Made by a program: the position numbers and the translations under genes | Notes under the pieces: model-generated | The model's database searches: none | Told to the model about the DNA's origin: nothing | The model's input: only the letters and a program-made list of their open reading frames with translations | In this document: positions 8,111 to 16,738 of the stretch, piece by piece | Position numbering within the stretch: the stretch's first letter is position 1 | Layout: the number at the start of each line of letters is the position of its first letter | Source: Deltaproteobacteria bacterium | Lineage (GTDB): Bacteria > Myxococcota_A > UBA9160 > SMWR01 | DNA: 62,239 bases | Direction of reading: 5' to 3' | NCBI GenBank assembly: GCA_019310965.1 | Contig: JAFDDG010000007.1 | Span: 1 to 62,239 of the forward strand

Positions 8111-8314
8111 TCAGGTAGGCCGCACGTCTTTCGCCTCGAGCCCCTTGCGCCCCGGCTGCGGGTCGTATTCGACCCGCTGCCCATCCTTCAGCGTGCGAAA
8201 GCCTTCGCCGATGATATTCGAATGGTGCACGAAGAGATCACCCGCTCCGTCGTCGGGGGTGATGAAGCCATAGCCCTTCTGATCGCTGAACCACTTGACG
8301 ACTCCGCTTGCCAA
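8111..8314 (-). CDS. Cold-shock domain protein
   Basis: 67 residues, the CspA length. RNA-binding motifs are visible: KGYGFI (13-18) and DLFVHHSNI (27-35), with the usual GVVKWF start and the GxxAxxVRP-like end ([10 protein letters not shown]). The start is the TTG at 8314, preceded by AAGGAGGA; longer in-frame extensions do not resemble the family. It should bind single-stranded nucleic acid as an RNA chaperone. It is divergent from the bolA-like gene, with about 230 bases between the two starts, room for a long regulatory leader as in other csp genes. Confidence 0.92.
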   Translation of the reverse strand: MASGVVKWFSDQKGYGFITPDDGAGDLFVHHSNIIGEGFRTLKDGQRVEYDPQPGRKGLEAKDVRPT

Positions 8315-8544
8315 CCGATCCTCCTTCCTCTTCTGCCCTCGAACGCGCCCCACACACGTCGAGAACGCGGACATCGCAACCTGGACCGGCGACGCCCCGC
8401 CTCGGAGCATAAACGCAGCGGTGCAGGAAGAGGTAGGAAAAGCGCACGGAATCGCTGCGGCGTCCGAAGCAACGCGAGCCGGGCTCGGCTATTCTCCGAC
8501 TCGCGGTCCCCCGAGGGCAATCCGGTGGTGCTGGAGGACGAACA

Positions 8545-8814
8545 GTGGCGCTCCAGATCCTGAATGCGGGTCCTGGCCCGGAGCAGATCGTGCGGCAGAT
8601 CCGCGAAGCGATCGCAAATGCGCTCCCGAGCCCGGAGATCGAAGTGCACTGCGGGAATCCGGGTCACTTCGAGATTCGCGTGACGTCTGCGGCCTTCGAC
8701 GGCAAGTCGAAGGTGCAGCAGCACCAGCTGGTGTACGCCGCGATCACCGAGCTGATGAGCGGCGACGCAGCCCCTGTCCACGCGGTCGACCGTCTCGAGT
8801 GCCTGGTTCCCTGA
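8545..8814 (+). CDS. BolA-family protein
   Basis: 89 residues from a GTG. The central EVHCGNPGHFEIRVTSAAF and KVQQHQLVYAAITELMSG match the BolA fold: a beta strand with His, then the helix-turn-helix-like region K-x-x-x-H-x-x-V/I-Y. BolA proteins bind monothiol glutaredoxins or Fe-S clusters and affect envelope and stress physiology. The last 71 bases overlap the convergent methyltransferase-like gene on the other strand. Conserved BolA residues run close to the overlap, so this end is probably right. Confidence 0.85.
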   Translation: MALQILNAGPGPEQIVRQIREAIANALPSPEIEVHCGNPGHFEIRVTSAAFDGKSKVQQHQLVYAAITELMSGDAAPVHAVDRLECLVP

Positions 8815-9466
8815 TCGCGGTGTATACGACGTGGCGCAGGCCGCCGCGCCCCGGACGCGCCTGCTCGACAGAAAACCCGGCACGCCGCAATCGCTTCTCG
8901 AAGGCGGCGTCGGGCGCCTCACTCCACACGCCGAACACACCGCCCTCCGCCAGTGCCAGACGAGTGCGCACCAACGCGGCGTCGCCCCAGAGCGGATCGG
9001 CACCGGCCGGGCCCCGCGGGCCGACGAAGAGATCGAGCAGGATCGCGTCGTAGCCAGCGCCGTCGACGATCAGGCGCGTCACGTCCCGGATTTCGACTCG
9101 CACGCGTGGGTCGGACACGGCGCTGCCGGTGAGCGCGGCCAGCGGCGCCCGACACCAATCGACCACGCATTGGTGCAGCTCGGCGATGCAGACCCGGGCC
9201 GCCGGCGGCAACGCGTCGAGGGCGGCGCGCAAGGTGAACCCCATGCCGAGGCCCCCGAGCAGGATCCGCGGCGCGCTGCGCGGAGACAGCCGGGCCAGCG
9301 CGATCTCTGCGAGCGCGGTCTCACTGCGCTGCGCTCGGCTCGTCATGAGCACGCGTCCATCGAGTGTGATCAGGAAGTCACCTTCGCCGCGCCGCCGAAG
9401 CTCGAGACGGCCGTCGCCAGTCTGCTCCCGCGCGAGCGTGTGCCAGGGGCGCGCCAGCGCTAACAC
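8744..9466 (-). CDS. Spermidine-synthase-like methyltransferase-fold protein
   Basis: 240 residues from the GTG at 9466, which overlaps the TAG stop of the enoyl-CoA hydratase before it. The nucleotide-binding glycine loop ILLGGLGMGFTLRAAL, an acidic residue at the end of the next strand (CIAELHQ) and YDAILLDLFVGP follow the order seen in spermidine/spermine synthase-like proteins. The putrescine-binding residues of true spermidine synthases are not obvious, so the reaction is uncertain. The last 20 residues are Arg-rich and overlap bolA on the other strand; that tail may not be functional. Confidence 0.75.
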   Translation of the reverse strand: MLALARPWHTLAREQTGDGRLELRRRGEGDFLITLDGRVLMTSRAQRSETALAEIALARLSPRSAPRILLGGLGMGFTLRAALDALPPAARVCIAELHQCVVDWCRAPLAALTGSAVSDPRVRVEIRDVTRLIVDGAGYDAILLDLFVGPRGPAGADPLWGDAALVRTRLALAEGGVFGVWSEAPDAAFEKRLRRAGFSVEQARPGRGGLRHVVYTAIREPGTRDGRPRGQGLRRRSSAR

Positions 9467-10230
9467 CCCTTCCACTGGGGCGGACGTTTCTCGACGAAGG
9501 CTCGGGGACCTTCCTGGAAGTCTTCGCTCTTGAACATGGCGCCGATTCCCGGGTAGCGAGCCGACATCGCCGCTTCGAGAGGCAGGCCGAGCCCGTCCAT
9601 GACCGCCTGTTTCGAGGCGCGCACCGACAGCGGCGCGCACTCGAGGATCTGCTCGGCCCAGCGCCGCGCGGCGTCGAGCAACGCTGTCGCCGGCACGACC
9701 TCGTTCACGAAGCCGAGCCGCGCCCCCTCTTCCGCGGAGATGCGCCGGCCGGTGAGCAGCAGGCCCATTGCCTGCTTCAGACCGATCTGACGCGGCAATC
9801 GATGCATGCCACCGGCGAGCGCCGCCAAGCCGACACGCGGCTCCGGGAGAGCAAAGACCGCCGTTTCTGCTGCGACGATGAGGTCACACGCCAACGCGAT
9901 CTCGAAGCCACCGCCCATGGCGAGCCCGTTCACCGCGGCGATCACCGGCTTCACGTTGTCGAAGCGCGAGGTCAGACCGCCGAAACCAGTGCTCGGCATC
10001 TCTCCGCGCCCTCCGCTGGCCTGAAACTTCAGATCGTTGCCGGCACAGAAGGCGCGCTCCCCGGCGCCCGTGATGATCGCAACCCACAGATCGGGATCGC
10101 CGCAGAATTCATCAAAGATCTCGGCGAGCTCCATGTTCGCGAGCGGGTGAACCGCATTCATGACCTCGGGGCGATCGATGGTGACGACGAGCAGGCGCCC
10201 GTCGCGTTCGGCGCGACAGAACTCGGGCAT
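9460..10230 (-). CDS. Enoyl-CoA hydratase/isomerase family protein
   Basis: 256 residues from the ATG at 10230, preceded by AGGAGA at good spacing; the frame is open further upstream but without family resemblance. The oxyanion-hole segments are visible: AFCAGNDLKFQASGG (near 65) and NGLAMGGGFEIALACDLIVA (near 105). The crotonase Glu positions lie in the LPEPRVGL and GFVNEVVP regions. Members hydrate or isomerise CoA thioesters in fatty-acid or aromatic-acid breakdown. It is coupled to the downstream spermidine-synthase-like gene by overlapping stop and start. Confidence 0.9.
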   Translation of the reverse strand: MPEFCRAERDGRLLVVTIDRPEVMNAVHPLANMELAEIFDEFCGDPDLWVAIITGAGERAFCAGNDLKFQASGGRGEMPSTGFGGLTSRFDNVKPVIAAVNGLAMGGGFEIALACDLIVAAETAVFALPEPRVGLAALAGGMHRLPRQIGLKQAMGLLLTGRRISAEEGARLGFVNEVVPATALLDAARRWAEQILECAPLSVRASKQAVMDGLGLPLEAAMSARYPGIGAMFKSEDFQEGPRAFVEKRPPQWKGC

Positions 10231-10382
10231 GGCAGGTCTCCTGGGTGCCCCGCCATGGTACGCAATTCCCGCGCGACGCTCGGCTCCCTCGGAAGCAGCC
10301 AACCTGACGAAAGTGGAGTCCGCCAAGCGGGATCGGGCTCACCGACCCGACACGACACGGCCGCCGGCCGGCGAGCGAATCC

Positions 10383-11620
10383 GTGCCACCTCTGCCCTAT
10401 TCTTCCCTCGTGACAGAGGAGTTGCTCCACGCCTTTCGCCTGCTCGCACTGGCGACGTTTGCAATGGTCCCGCTTCGCGCCTACAGCCGGCGCGGCCGCA
10501 GCTACGCGATCTTCGGCGCTGTGATGCTCGGCTTCTCGCTGCCAGGCGCCTGGGTCACGAGCACTCGCGTAACAGAGTGGCTGCCTGAACCCTGGGCGGC
10601 CGCGGCCGCGGCTGCGTTCGTCTGGGGCATGGCGGCCACCGCGCTCCACCTGCTGCACCTGGTACGCGCCCGGCTGCGCAATCGCGCATTTCGCGCGCTC
10701 GTCTCCATCCCCGGTCAGGCCTTCGTGGCGTCGAGCCTGATGGCTGGCCCCTGGCAGCTGTTGCTGTGGCCGACACGCGCGGCACTCGACGCCGTCGGGC
10801 TCGAGTCCCTGGGCGCGATCTCGCGCTGGCTCGACCTGGCACCCTACGCGCTCGGAGCCTTCTCGGTGGCCACCTCCATGCGTCGCGTGCCCGAGTGGGT
10901 GCGGGTGCCCCTCACCGACGAAGGCCCGGAGGCCCTGACGCGCGTCCCCGTCGAGCGCTGGCGCCGGCGCCCGCCGGCGCCCCCGGCGCGGCGACTGCTG
11001 CGCATCGTGCAGATCAGCGATCCGCACCTCGGGTCGTGGCACTCCGAGCGCCGCCTGCGCCGCACCGTCGAGCGCCTGGTCGCCTTGGAGCCGGACCTGG
11101 TGTTGTTGACGGGCGACTTCCTGACGATGGAGGGCAACGCCAGCCGTGGCGCACTGGCCCACGCACTGTCATCGCTCGAGCCGCTGCGCGGGCGCTGCTT
11201 CGCGATCTTCGGCAACCACGATCACGAGGCTTCCGACGAAGTGCAGAGCGCTCTGCAGGCCGTTGGCGTAACGCTCCTGATCGACGCCGAGGCCCGCATC
11301 GAGACACCCGTCGGCCCGGTACAGATCTTGGGCGCCGACTACCACTGGCGCGATCAGGCGGAGCACCTGGCGGCGCTCTTCGCCGCTCATCCACGCCTGG
11401 ACGGCCACCTGCGGCTGCTGATGCTCCACGATCCCTCGGCCTTCCATCACGTGCCACCGGATGAGATCGACCTCACCTTCTCCGGCCACACCCACGGCGG
11501 CCAGGTCGGCCTGCTGAGGCCAGCCGTCTCTACGTGCACCGGGGCACCGGATTCTACGGCTTTCCGTTGCGCGTGGGCGTACCCGGGGAGCTCTCGATCC
11601 TCGAGCTCGTGGTCGACTGA
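10383..11620 (+). pseudogene. Membrane-anchored metallophosphoesterase, frame broken near 11515
   Basis: The N-terminal half has about five hydrophobic segments. The calcineurin-like phosphoesterase domain then shows its metal motifs: ISDPHLGS (D-x-H), GDFLTMEGN, GNHDHEAS and SGHTHGGQVGL. Just after GGQVGLL the frame stops matching. The expected C-terminal part (RLYVHRGTGFYGFPLRVG, then SILELVVD and TGA at 11618-11620) lies in another frame from about 11530. Compared with relatives, roughly 25-35 residues between GGQV and RLYVHRG are also missing, so this looks like a small deletion that also shifts frame. The longer frame running to 12659 past this point is only antisense to the anti-sigma gene. 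Confidence 0.75.
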
Positions 11621-11632
11621 CGTTCCCGGGCA

Positions 11633-12850
11633 TCAGCGCGCAACGACCGGCAGGGCAAAGACGCGCATCGGCGCATCCCCGTCGTACAGCTCGATGCGAT
11701 ACTGGCCGGGCGACAACCAGGCACGCGGCAATTCGATCACCACCTCACCACGCTCGGACATCACCTCGGCGCGCTGCCGCAGCGCACGCGTGCCCTGCGC
11801 GTCGGACACCTCGATCTCGACGGAACGCCACGCACCGGCGGCCACGGGTACGCGCAGCGGCACCTGCTCCGGAGCCGATGCCAGCGCAATCGGGACAAGC
11901 GACGTCGACACCGCGGTCACCGCCTCGACCGCAGCGAAGGCCGCCTCCTCCGCAGCGAGTTCGTCGACGAAACGCGGAGCCGATGCGCTCGCACGCAATG
12001 CATCCGCGTCGGTCGCCGCACGCAGCGACAGCGCACTCTTGCGCTGTTGGGCGGCTGCCATCTCCCGCTCCGCCGGCGCCGCAGCCTCGACCCGCTCCGC
12101 CGCCGAGCGCCGCGGCGCGACTTCACGCTCGAACGCGGCCACCGGTTCCGGCTGCTCGATCGTGGCAGACGGCACCACCACGGCCCGACCCGTGTCCTCG
12201 AGCGCCGCCAGCGGCAGCGGCGGGCTCGACGTGACCACGCCCTCCTCGGCCACATCTCCTTTGGCAGCCGGCTGCGTCGCCCGCTTCGCAACGCTCGCGC
12301 GAACCGGCGGCGTTCGCTGCGCAGGCCTGGCACGGGGGCTGTCAGCGCGCAGCTCGGCCACCTCCTCGCCTCGCGGCACGGCCGGCACTTCGGCGAACCG
12401 GCCCGGCCCCTGGGTGCGCCACAGGATCGGCAGCAGGACCAGAACGGCCACACCGTACGCGAACGCCGGCTGCCAGAAGATCCGGGCCAGCGCTCGCGTC
12501 CATCCATCGCGTTCCCCGGATACGGGCCCGGCGACCGCGGGCTGCACCAACACCGCGGGATCGAAGGCGGCGAGCAGTCGCAATTCTTCACGGCACGCCG
12601 GACACTGCGCGGTGTGCCGATCGACGGCGACGCGCTCGGCGGCCGGCAGCTCCGCGTAGCCGACCAGTACTTCTGGGGTCGGATGACGCGCAGCCACAAG
12701 CTGCTCGTGGAGCTCCGTCCAGACCCTCACCTCCGCAGCACACACCGCGCAACGGGGATAGTGCGCACGAAACACGTCGAAAGGCTCGGCGCGCGGCTCG
12801 TCGAGAAAGCCGGCGAGATCAATTTCGAATGCCTGTCTGCAGCCCATCAC
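11633..12850 (-). CDS. Putative anti-sigma factor with two zinc fingers and one membrane span
   Basis: 405 residues. The N-terminus has two H-x3-C-x2-C motifs, HYPRCAVC (about 30-37) and HTAQCPAC (about 78-85), as in zinc-binding anti-sigma domains. One membrane span follows at FAYGVAVLVLLPILW (near 130). The Ala/Glu/Arg-rich remainder would be periplasmic, ending in a beta-rich segment (VSDAQGTRALRQR, YRIELYDGD). It starts 30 bases after the stop of the ECF sigma gene, the classic arrangement in which it holds that sigma inactive until an envelope signal arrives. MM at the start gives two equivalent start codons. Confidence 0.8.
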   Translation of the reverse strand: MMGCRQAFEIDLAGFLDEPRAEPFDVFRAHYPRCAVCAAEVRVWTELHEQLVAARHPTPEVLVGYAELPAAERVAVDRHTAQCPACREELRLLAAFDPAVLVQPAVAGPVSGERDGWTRALARIFWQPAFAYGVAVLVLLPILWRTQGPGRFAEVPAVPRGEEVAELRADSPRARPAQRTPPVRASVAKRATQPAAKGDVAEEGVVTSSPPLPLAALEDTGRAVVVPSATIEQPEPVAAFEREVAPRRSAAERVEAAAPAEREMAAAQQRKSALSLRAATDADALRASASAPRFVDELAAEEAAFAAVEAVTAVSTSLVPIALASAPEQVPLRVPVAAGAWRSVEIEVSDAQGTRALRQRAEVMSERGEVVIELPRAWLSPGQYRIELYDGDAPMRVFALPVVAR

Positions 12851-12880
12851 TTCATAGGTCTCCCCGGCACGAGAAGCGGA

Positions 12881-13441
12881 TCATCCCGCCGGCCCCGGCC
12901 GCACGAGACGGCCGCGAAGCGCCGCGATGCCCTCCCGCAGCCTGCGCTTCAGCGTGCCCAACGGCACCCCGGTGGCATCGCTCATCTCCTGATAGGTCTT
13001 GCCCTCGAGATAGACGCCAGTGAGCAGACGCTGCTGTTCGTCCGGCAACGCATCGACGGCCGCCCACAGCTCGCGGCGCGAAGCGGCGTCGGCCGGATCA
13101 CTGCCCGGTGCGGAGGCCCGGGCCGTCTCGTCGTCCCAGGGCAGGGCCTCGCGCTCGCGCAGCCGCAACTCGCGCTTCAAGCGATCGACAAACTTGTTTC
13201 GGGTCACGATGCGGACGTAGCCGCTGAAGGCCTGGGGATCGCGCAGCCGTCCCGCACGTGCGTTGGCCAGGGTGACGAGCAGAACTTCCTGCCGCAGGTC
13301 GTCCCATTCCTCACGGAAGTCGTAGGCGCGCAGCTGCGTCAAGTAGCTCGACACGAGTCGATTGAAGGTCGCGAACGCCGCGCGCTCGCCCGCCAGCAGC
13401 CGCTCGCAAAGCGAACCCCAATCCTCTTCAGAGCCGGACAC
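12881..13441 (-). CDS. ECF-type RNA polymerase sigma factor
   Basis: 186 residues. Region 2 is at about 20-90 (DLRQEVLLVTLANARAGR, then SGYVRIVTRNKFVDRLKRE, the -10-binding helix). Region 4 is at about 125-180 (ALPDEQQRLLTGVYLEGKTY, then GVPLGTLKRRLREGIAALR, the helix-turn-helix). It lacks the sigma 1 and 3 domains, as expected for ECF proteins. With the downstream zinc-finger anti-sigma factor it forms a self-contained signalling pair. No matching promoter could be defined from the sequence alone. Confidence 0.9.
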   Translation of the reverse strand: MSGSEEDWGSLCERLLAGERAAFATFNRLVSSYLTQLRAYDFREEWDDLRQEVLLVTLANARAGRLRDPQAFSGYVRIVTRNKFVDRLKRELRLREREALPWDDETARASAPGSDPADAASRRELWAAVDALPDEQQRLLTGVYLEGKTYQEMSDATGVPLGTLKRRLREGIAALRGRLVRPGPAG

Positions 13442-13482
13442 CCGGAGAGCCTACGGAATCGACGCTTTGCAGCCAGCGCCGA

Positions 13483-14979
13483 TCAGGCGGGCTCGAAGAC
13501 GTTCACGCCAGCCTCGTGGCGCAACCTGCCGCCACGCCCCACGTTCTCGACGGCCACGAATGCCTCCAGAAACTGCCGGTCCGCAGGAGTGTTGGCCACG
13601 AAGCGCCTCCCTTCGGCAGTGCGTCCGACCACGACACCGCGCATCGGGCCGGCATCGCGGTCGTAGACGACCGTATAGGTCTCGATCTCACCGCGGCCTT
13701 CGGCGGGTCGCGTCGAGCGCGTCTCCTCGGCGATCTGCGGCGCCGCGGTCGGCGCCGGCGGCGGGCTCGGCACAGCCTCGCACGGCGCACCGCCGACGAG
13801 CGTGGCCGAGTGCTTCGTCAGGTACCAGCCATTGCCGGTGACCAGACCGAGCGTGCCCGGGCTCGCGCGCACGCGTTCGGTCATCGCTGCCAACGAATGC
13901 AGTGTGTAGTTGTTGCCGGGCCCACCGGCGTAGGGGAGTCCGCCCGTCACGGTGAAGCCACGTGGGTCTTCCTCGTCGAGCCCCAACATCTCACAGGCCA
14001 TCTCGACCGCCACGGGGAAACAGCTGTAGAAATCGAAGAACGCCACGTCGTCGCGCGCCACACCCGCCTCCGCGAGCGCGCCGCGGGCAGCGGCGGCCAT
14101 GGCATCGCAGCGGGCGAAATCCTCTCTCTCACTCGCGTACCAGGCAGCCTCGACGCCAGCGGCACCCCCCCACCAGTAGACCCAGCGCTCTTCCGGCACG
14201 CCGAGCTGGCGAGCCGCATCGGCCGAACACAGCAGCACTGCAGCCGCCTGGTCGGTCTCCATCACGGCGTTCATGTACTTCGTATAGGGATAGGAGATCA
14301 TCCGGTTGCGCGGCGTCACCGTCGCGATCTCCTCGGCGCTGCGCTCCACGGGAAACCACGCGTACGGATTTTCTGCCGCCACGCGGGTAAAACGACTCAT
14401 CATGCGGCCGACGGCGAGCCGGTGCTCTTCGAGACCGCGACCGCGGCGCGCGCGCAGCGCGTTCTCGAAGAGCGGATAGACGTCGATGGGCTGTCCGAGG
14501 CCGTACTCGGCTTCGGCCGGCGTGTTGCCCATACGATTCTGCCCGATCCGCTCGGGCTCGCCAGAGCCGCCGCGCGGCCACTCGAGCTTGTGCCGCGCAT
14601 CCCGGGCTCGGCGCGCGGTGCGACCATTGTTGGTGCCGGCCAGCAGCGCGAAGCGCAGCTTTCCGGCAGAGATGTCGCGCGCCACACGATTCGCCAGCAC
14701 CAGAGGGATGTCGCCGCCGATCCCGGACTGCCACTCGCGTTGCGGATGCGCACCCAGGCGTTCGGCCAGCAGGCGCGGGCTGTTGGCCGGCCACCAGCCG
14801 ACCACATCGACGATGCCGACGGTGTCGAGCTCGCCGAGTGCGGTGGCGCCGATTCCCGCGTCGGCGGCGGCGCGGCGTGTCACCTGTTCGAGGCAGTCCA
14901 GCGGCGTCGGCGCAGCGGCCAGATCCACCTCGTGCTGCACGAGCTGCCCCACGCCGATGAGTACGGGCCTTCGATCCAT
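13483..14979 (-). CDS. Thiolase-family (acetyl-CoA acetyltransferase-like) protein
   Basis: 498 residues from the ATG at 14979; an in-frame ATG six codons upstream is the alternative. PVLIGVGQ opens the first strand. FFDFYSCFPVAVEMACEMLG and GGLPYAGGPGNNYTLHSLA carry the late thiolase core, including the GGxPxxxGGPGNNY block. The C-terminal 90 residues (TYTVVYDRDAGPMRGVVVG) look like the beta-rich extra domain of this SCP2-like subfamily. These proteins take part in fatty-acid or steroid side-chain thiolysis or related condensations. Neighbouring enoyl-CoA hydratase and aldehyde dehydrogenase genes fit a CoA-ester breakdown role. Confidence 0.85.
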   Translation of the reverse strand: MDRRPVLIGVGQLVQHEVDLAAAPTPLDCLEQVTRRAAADAGIGATALGELDTVGIVDVVGWWPANSPRLLAERLGAHPQREWQSGIGGDIPLVLANRVARDISAGKLRFALLAGTNNGRTARRARDARHKLEWPRGGSGEPERIGQNRMGNTPAEAEYGLGQPIDVYPLFENALRARRGRGLEEHRLAVGRMMSRFTRVAAENPYAWFPVERSAEEIATVTPRNRMISYPYTKYMNAVMETDQAAAVLLCSADAARQLGVPEERWVYWWGGAAGVEAAWYASEREDFARCDAMAAAARGALAEAGVARDDVAFFDFYSCFPVAVEMACEMLGLDEEDPRGFTVTGGLPYAGGPGNNYTLHSLAAMTERVRASPGTLGLVTGNGWYLTKHSATLVGGAPCEAVPSPPPAPTAAPQIAEETRSTRPAEGRGEIETYTVVYDRDAGPMRGVVVGRTAEGRRFVANTPADRQFLEAFVAVENVGRGGRLRHEAGVNVFEPA

Positions 14980-15202
14980 CGTCTGTTCCTGCTCCACATC
15001 GTGCAGCTGCGCCGCATCGCGAGTCTAGCGCCGCCGCTTCGAGCCGCACCGAGCTCCAACACTGCGCGGACGATCCCGCCGACGAGGCGCAGGCCGGTGC
15101 CACACAGCACGTCTGCCAGCAGCCAACCTCGAACCCGTGCGGACTCACCTCGCCCAGCAGAGCTGATACCATGGCGTCTCATTACTTGTCAGAGGAAGGA
15201 CC

Positions 15203-16660
15203 ATGACCGAAACTGCCGCGTTGCGCATCGGGAACCGCTGGGAGGCCGGCGCCCTCGGCACATACGACGTCGTGAACCCCGCCCGCGAGAGCGGCGTCGG
15301 GCCGGCGCCGGAGGCCTCGGTGGCGCAGGCACAGGAAGCGGCGCGAGCTGCGCGCGAGGCCCTGCCGCTCTGGTCGAGCACCTCGCGCGAGGAACGCGCC
15401 CGGCTGCTGCGCCGCGTGGGCGAAGCGCTCGAGAAGCGCTTCGACGCGCTGCTTCCGCTCATGATCGCCGAGACCGGCTGCACCGAGGTCGTCGGCCGGC
15501 AGCTGCAGATCCCGGTGGCGATCGACCGCTTCCGGGCGTACGCGGGCTACGCCCTCAAGTCGCCCGAGATTCCGCTACCGCCCCAGGAGATGTCGGCCAC
15601 GCCGCTCGCGCCGGGCAGTCTGGTCGGTGCGCTGGCGCGACGCCAGCCGGTGGGCGTCGTCGCCTGCATCACGCCGTACAACTTCCCGATCGTGAGTGCC
15701 GCGGGCAAGCTCGGCCCCGCGCTGGCGATGGGCAATACCGTGGTGCTGCGTCCGGCGCCGCAAGATCCGCTCGCCGTCGTCGAACTGGTACGCGCCTGCG
15801 AAGAGGCGGGCTTGCCGCCGGGCGTCGTGAATCTCATCACGGGCTCGACGCCGGAGACCGGCGAGGCACTGGTCGAATCGCCGGACGTCGACATGGTGAG
15901 CTTCACCGGCAGCAGCGCCGTGGGCCGGCGCATCGCCGAGGTGGGGGGTCGGAGCCTCAAGCGCATGCTGCTCGAGCTCGGCGGAAAGGGTGCTGCCATC
16001 GTGCTCGAGGACGCTGACGTCGAGAACGCCGTGCGCATGATCAGCTCCGTCTGGAGCTTCCACTCCGGTCAGGTCTGCACCGCACCAACCCGCGCCATCG
16101 TGCAGCGCAAGATCTTCGAGCCCGTGGTCGAAGGTCTGGCGCGTCTGGGCGGAGCGTTGCAGGTGGGTGACCCGTGCGACGCCAAGACGATCGTCGGCCC
16201 GGTGATCTCGGACGCGCAGCGCGCCCGCATCGAGGCCCACGTCGATGGAGCGCGGCGACAGGGCGCCGAGGTGCTGATCGGTGGCGAACGCCCCGCGCAT
16301 CTGGAACGCGGGTTCTACGCTTCACCGACGCTGATCGCCTGCGGTCCGGATGCGGACGTGGCCCAGCAGGAGATCTTCGGCCCGGTAATCGTGGCGATTC
16401 CGTTCGACGACGAGGAGGAGGCCCTCGCAATCGCGAACGGCACGTCCTTCGGGCTCTACGATTATGTATTCACCCGGGACACGACCCACGCCATGCAGCT
16501 CAGCCGCAGGTTGCAGGCCGGCAATGTCGGCATCAACACCACCCAGCGCAACCACAACACACCCTTCGGTGGAACCAAGCAGAGCGGCGTGGGACGCGAC
16601 TGCGGAGAGTTTGGTCTCCACGCCTACAGCGAGCTGCAGAGCGTGGTGTGGCCCGGCTGA
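15203..16660 (+). CDS. NAD(P)-dependent aldehyde dehydrogenase (benzaldehyde-dehydrogenase-like)
   Basis: 485 residues, the usual aldehyde dehydrogenase length, from an ATG preceded by AGAGGAAGG. Catalytic residues are visible: Asn in TPYNFPI (about 160), Glu258 in LLELGGKG and the nucleophile Cys292 in HSGQVCTAP. The cofactor loop FTGSSAVG is at 234-241. It should oxidise an aldehyde to the acid; the overall pattern is closest to aromatic aldehyde dehydrogenases in my judgement, but substrate cannot be settled here. It is divergent from the thiolase-like gene. Confidence 0.9.
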   Translation: MTETAALRIGNRWEAGALGTYDVVNPARESGVGPAPEASVAQAQEAARAAREALPLWSSTSREERARLLRRVGEALEKRFDALLPLMIAETGCTEVVGRQLQIPVAIDRFRAYAGYALKSPEIPLPPQEMSATPLAPGSLVGALARRQPVGVVACITPYNFPIVSAAGKLGPALAMGNTVVLRPAPQDPLAVVELVRACEEAGLPPGVVNLITGSTPETGEALVESPDVDMVSFTGSSAVGRRIAEVGGRSLKRMLLELGGKGAAIVLEDADVENAVRMISSVWSFHSGQVCTAPTRAIVQRKIFEPVVEGLARLGGALQVGDPCDAKTIVGPVISDAQRARIEAHVDGARRQGAEVLIGGERPAHLERGFYASPTLIACGPDADVAQQEIFGPVIVAIPFDDEEEALAIANGTSFGLYDYVFTRDTTHAMQLSRRLQAGNVGINTTQRNHNTPFGGTKQSGVGRDCGEFGLHAYSELQSVVWPG

Positions 16661-16738
16661 AGAGCTCGCTCGGACGAGCCGCGCAAAGACGGCGAGGGCT
16701 TTCTCGCGCAGGGGCGACGCGCAGCAGGCGCTCTCCGC

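Noticed and set aside
11621..12659. Continuation of the phosphoesterase frame to 12659
   Set aside because: After about 11520 the sequence is low-complexity Ser/Ala/Thr and antisense to the anti-sigma gene; the true C-terminus lies in another frame.
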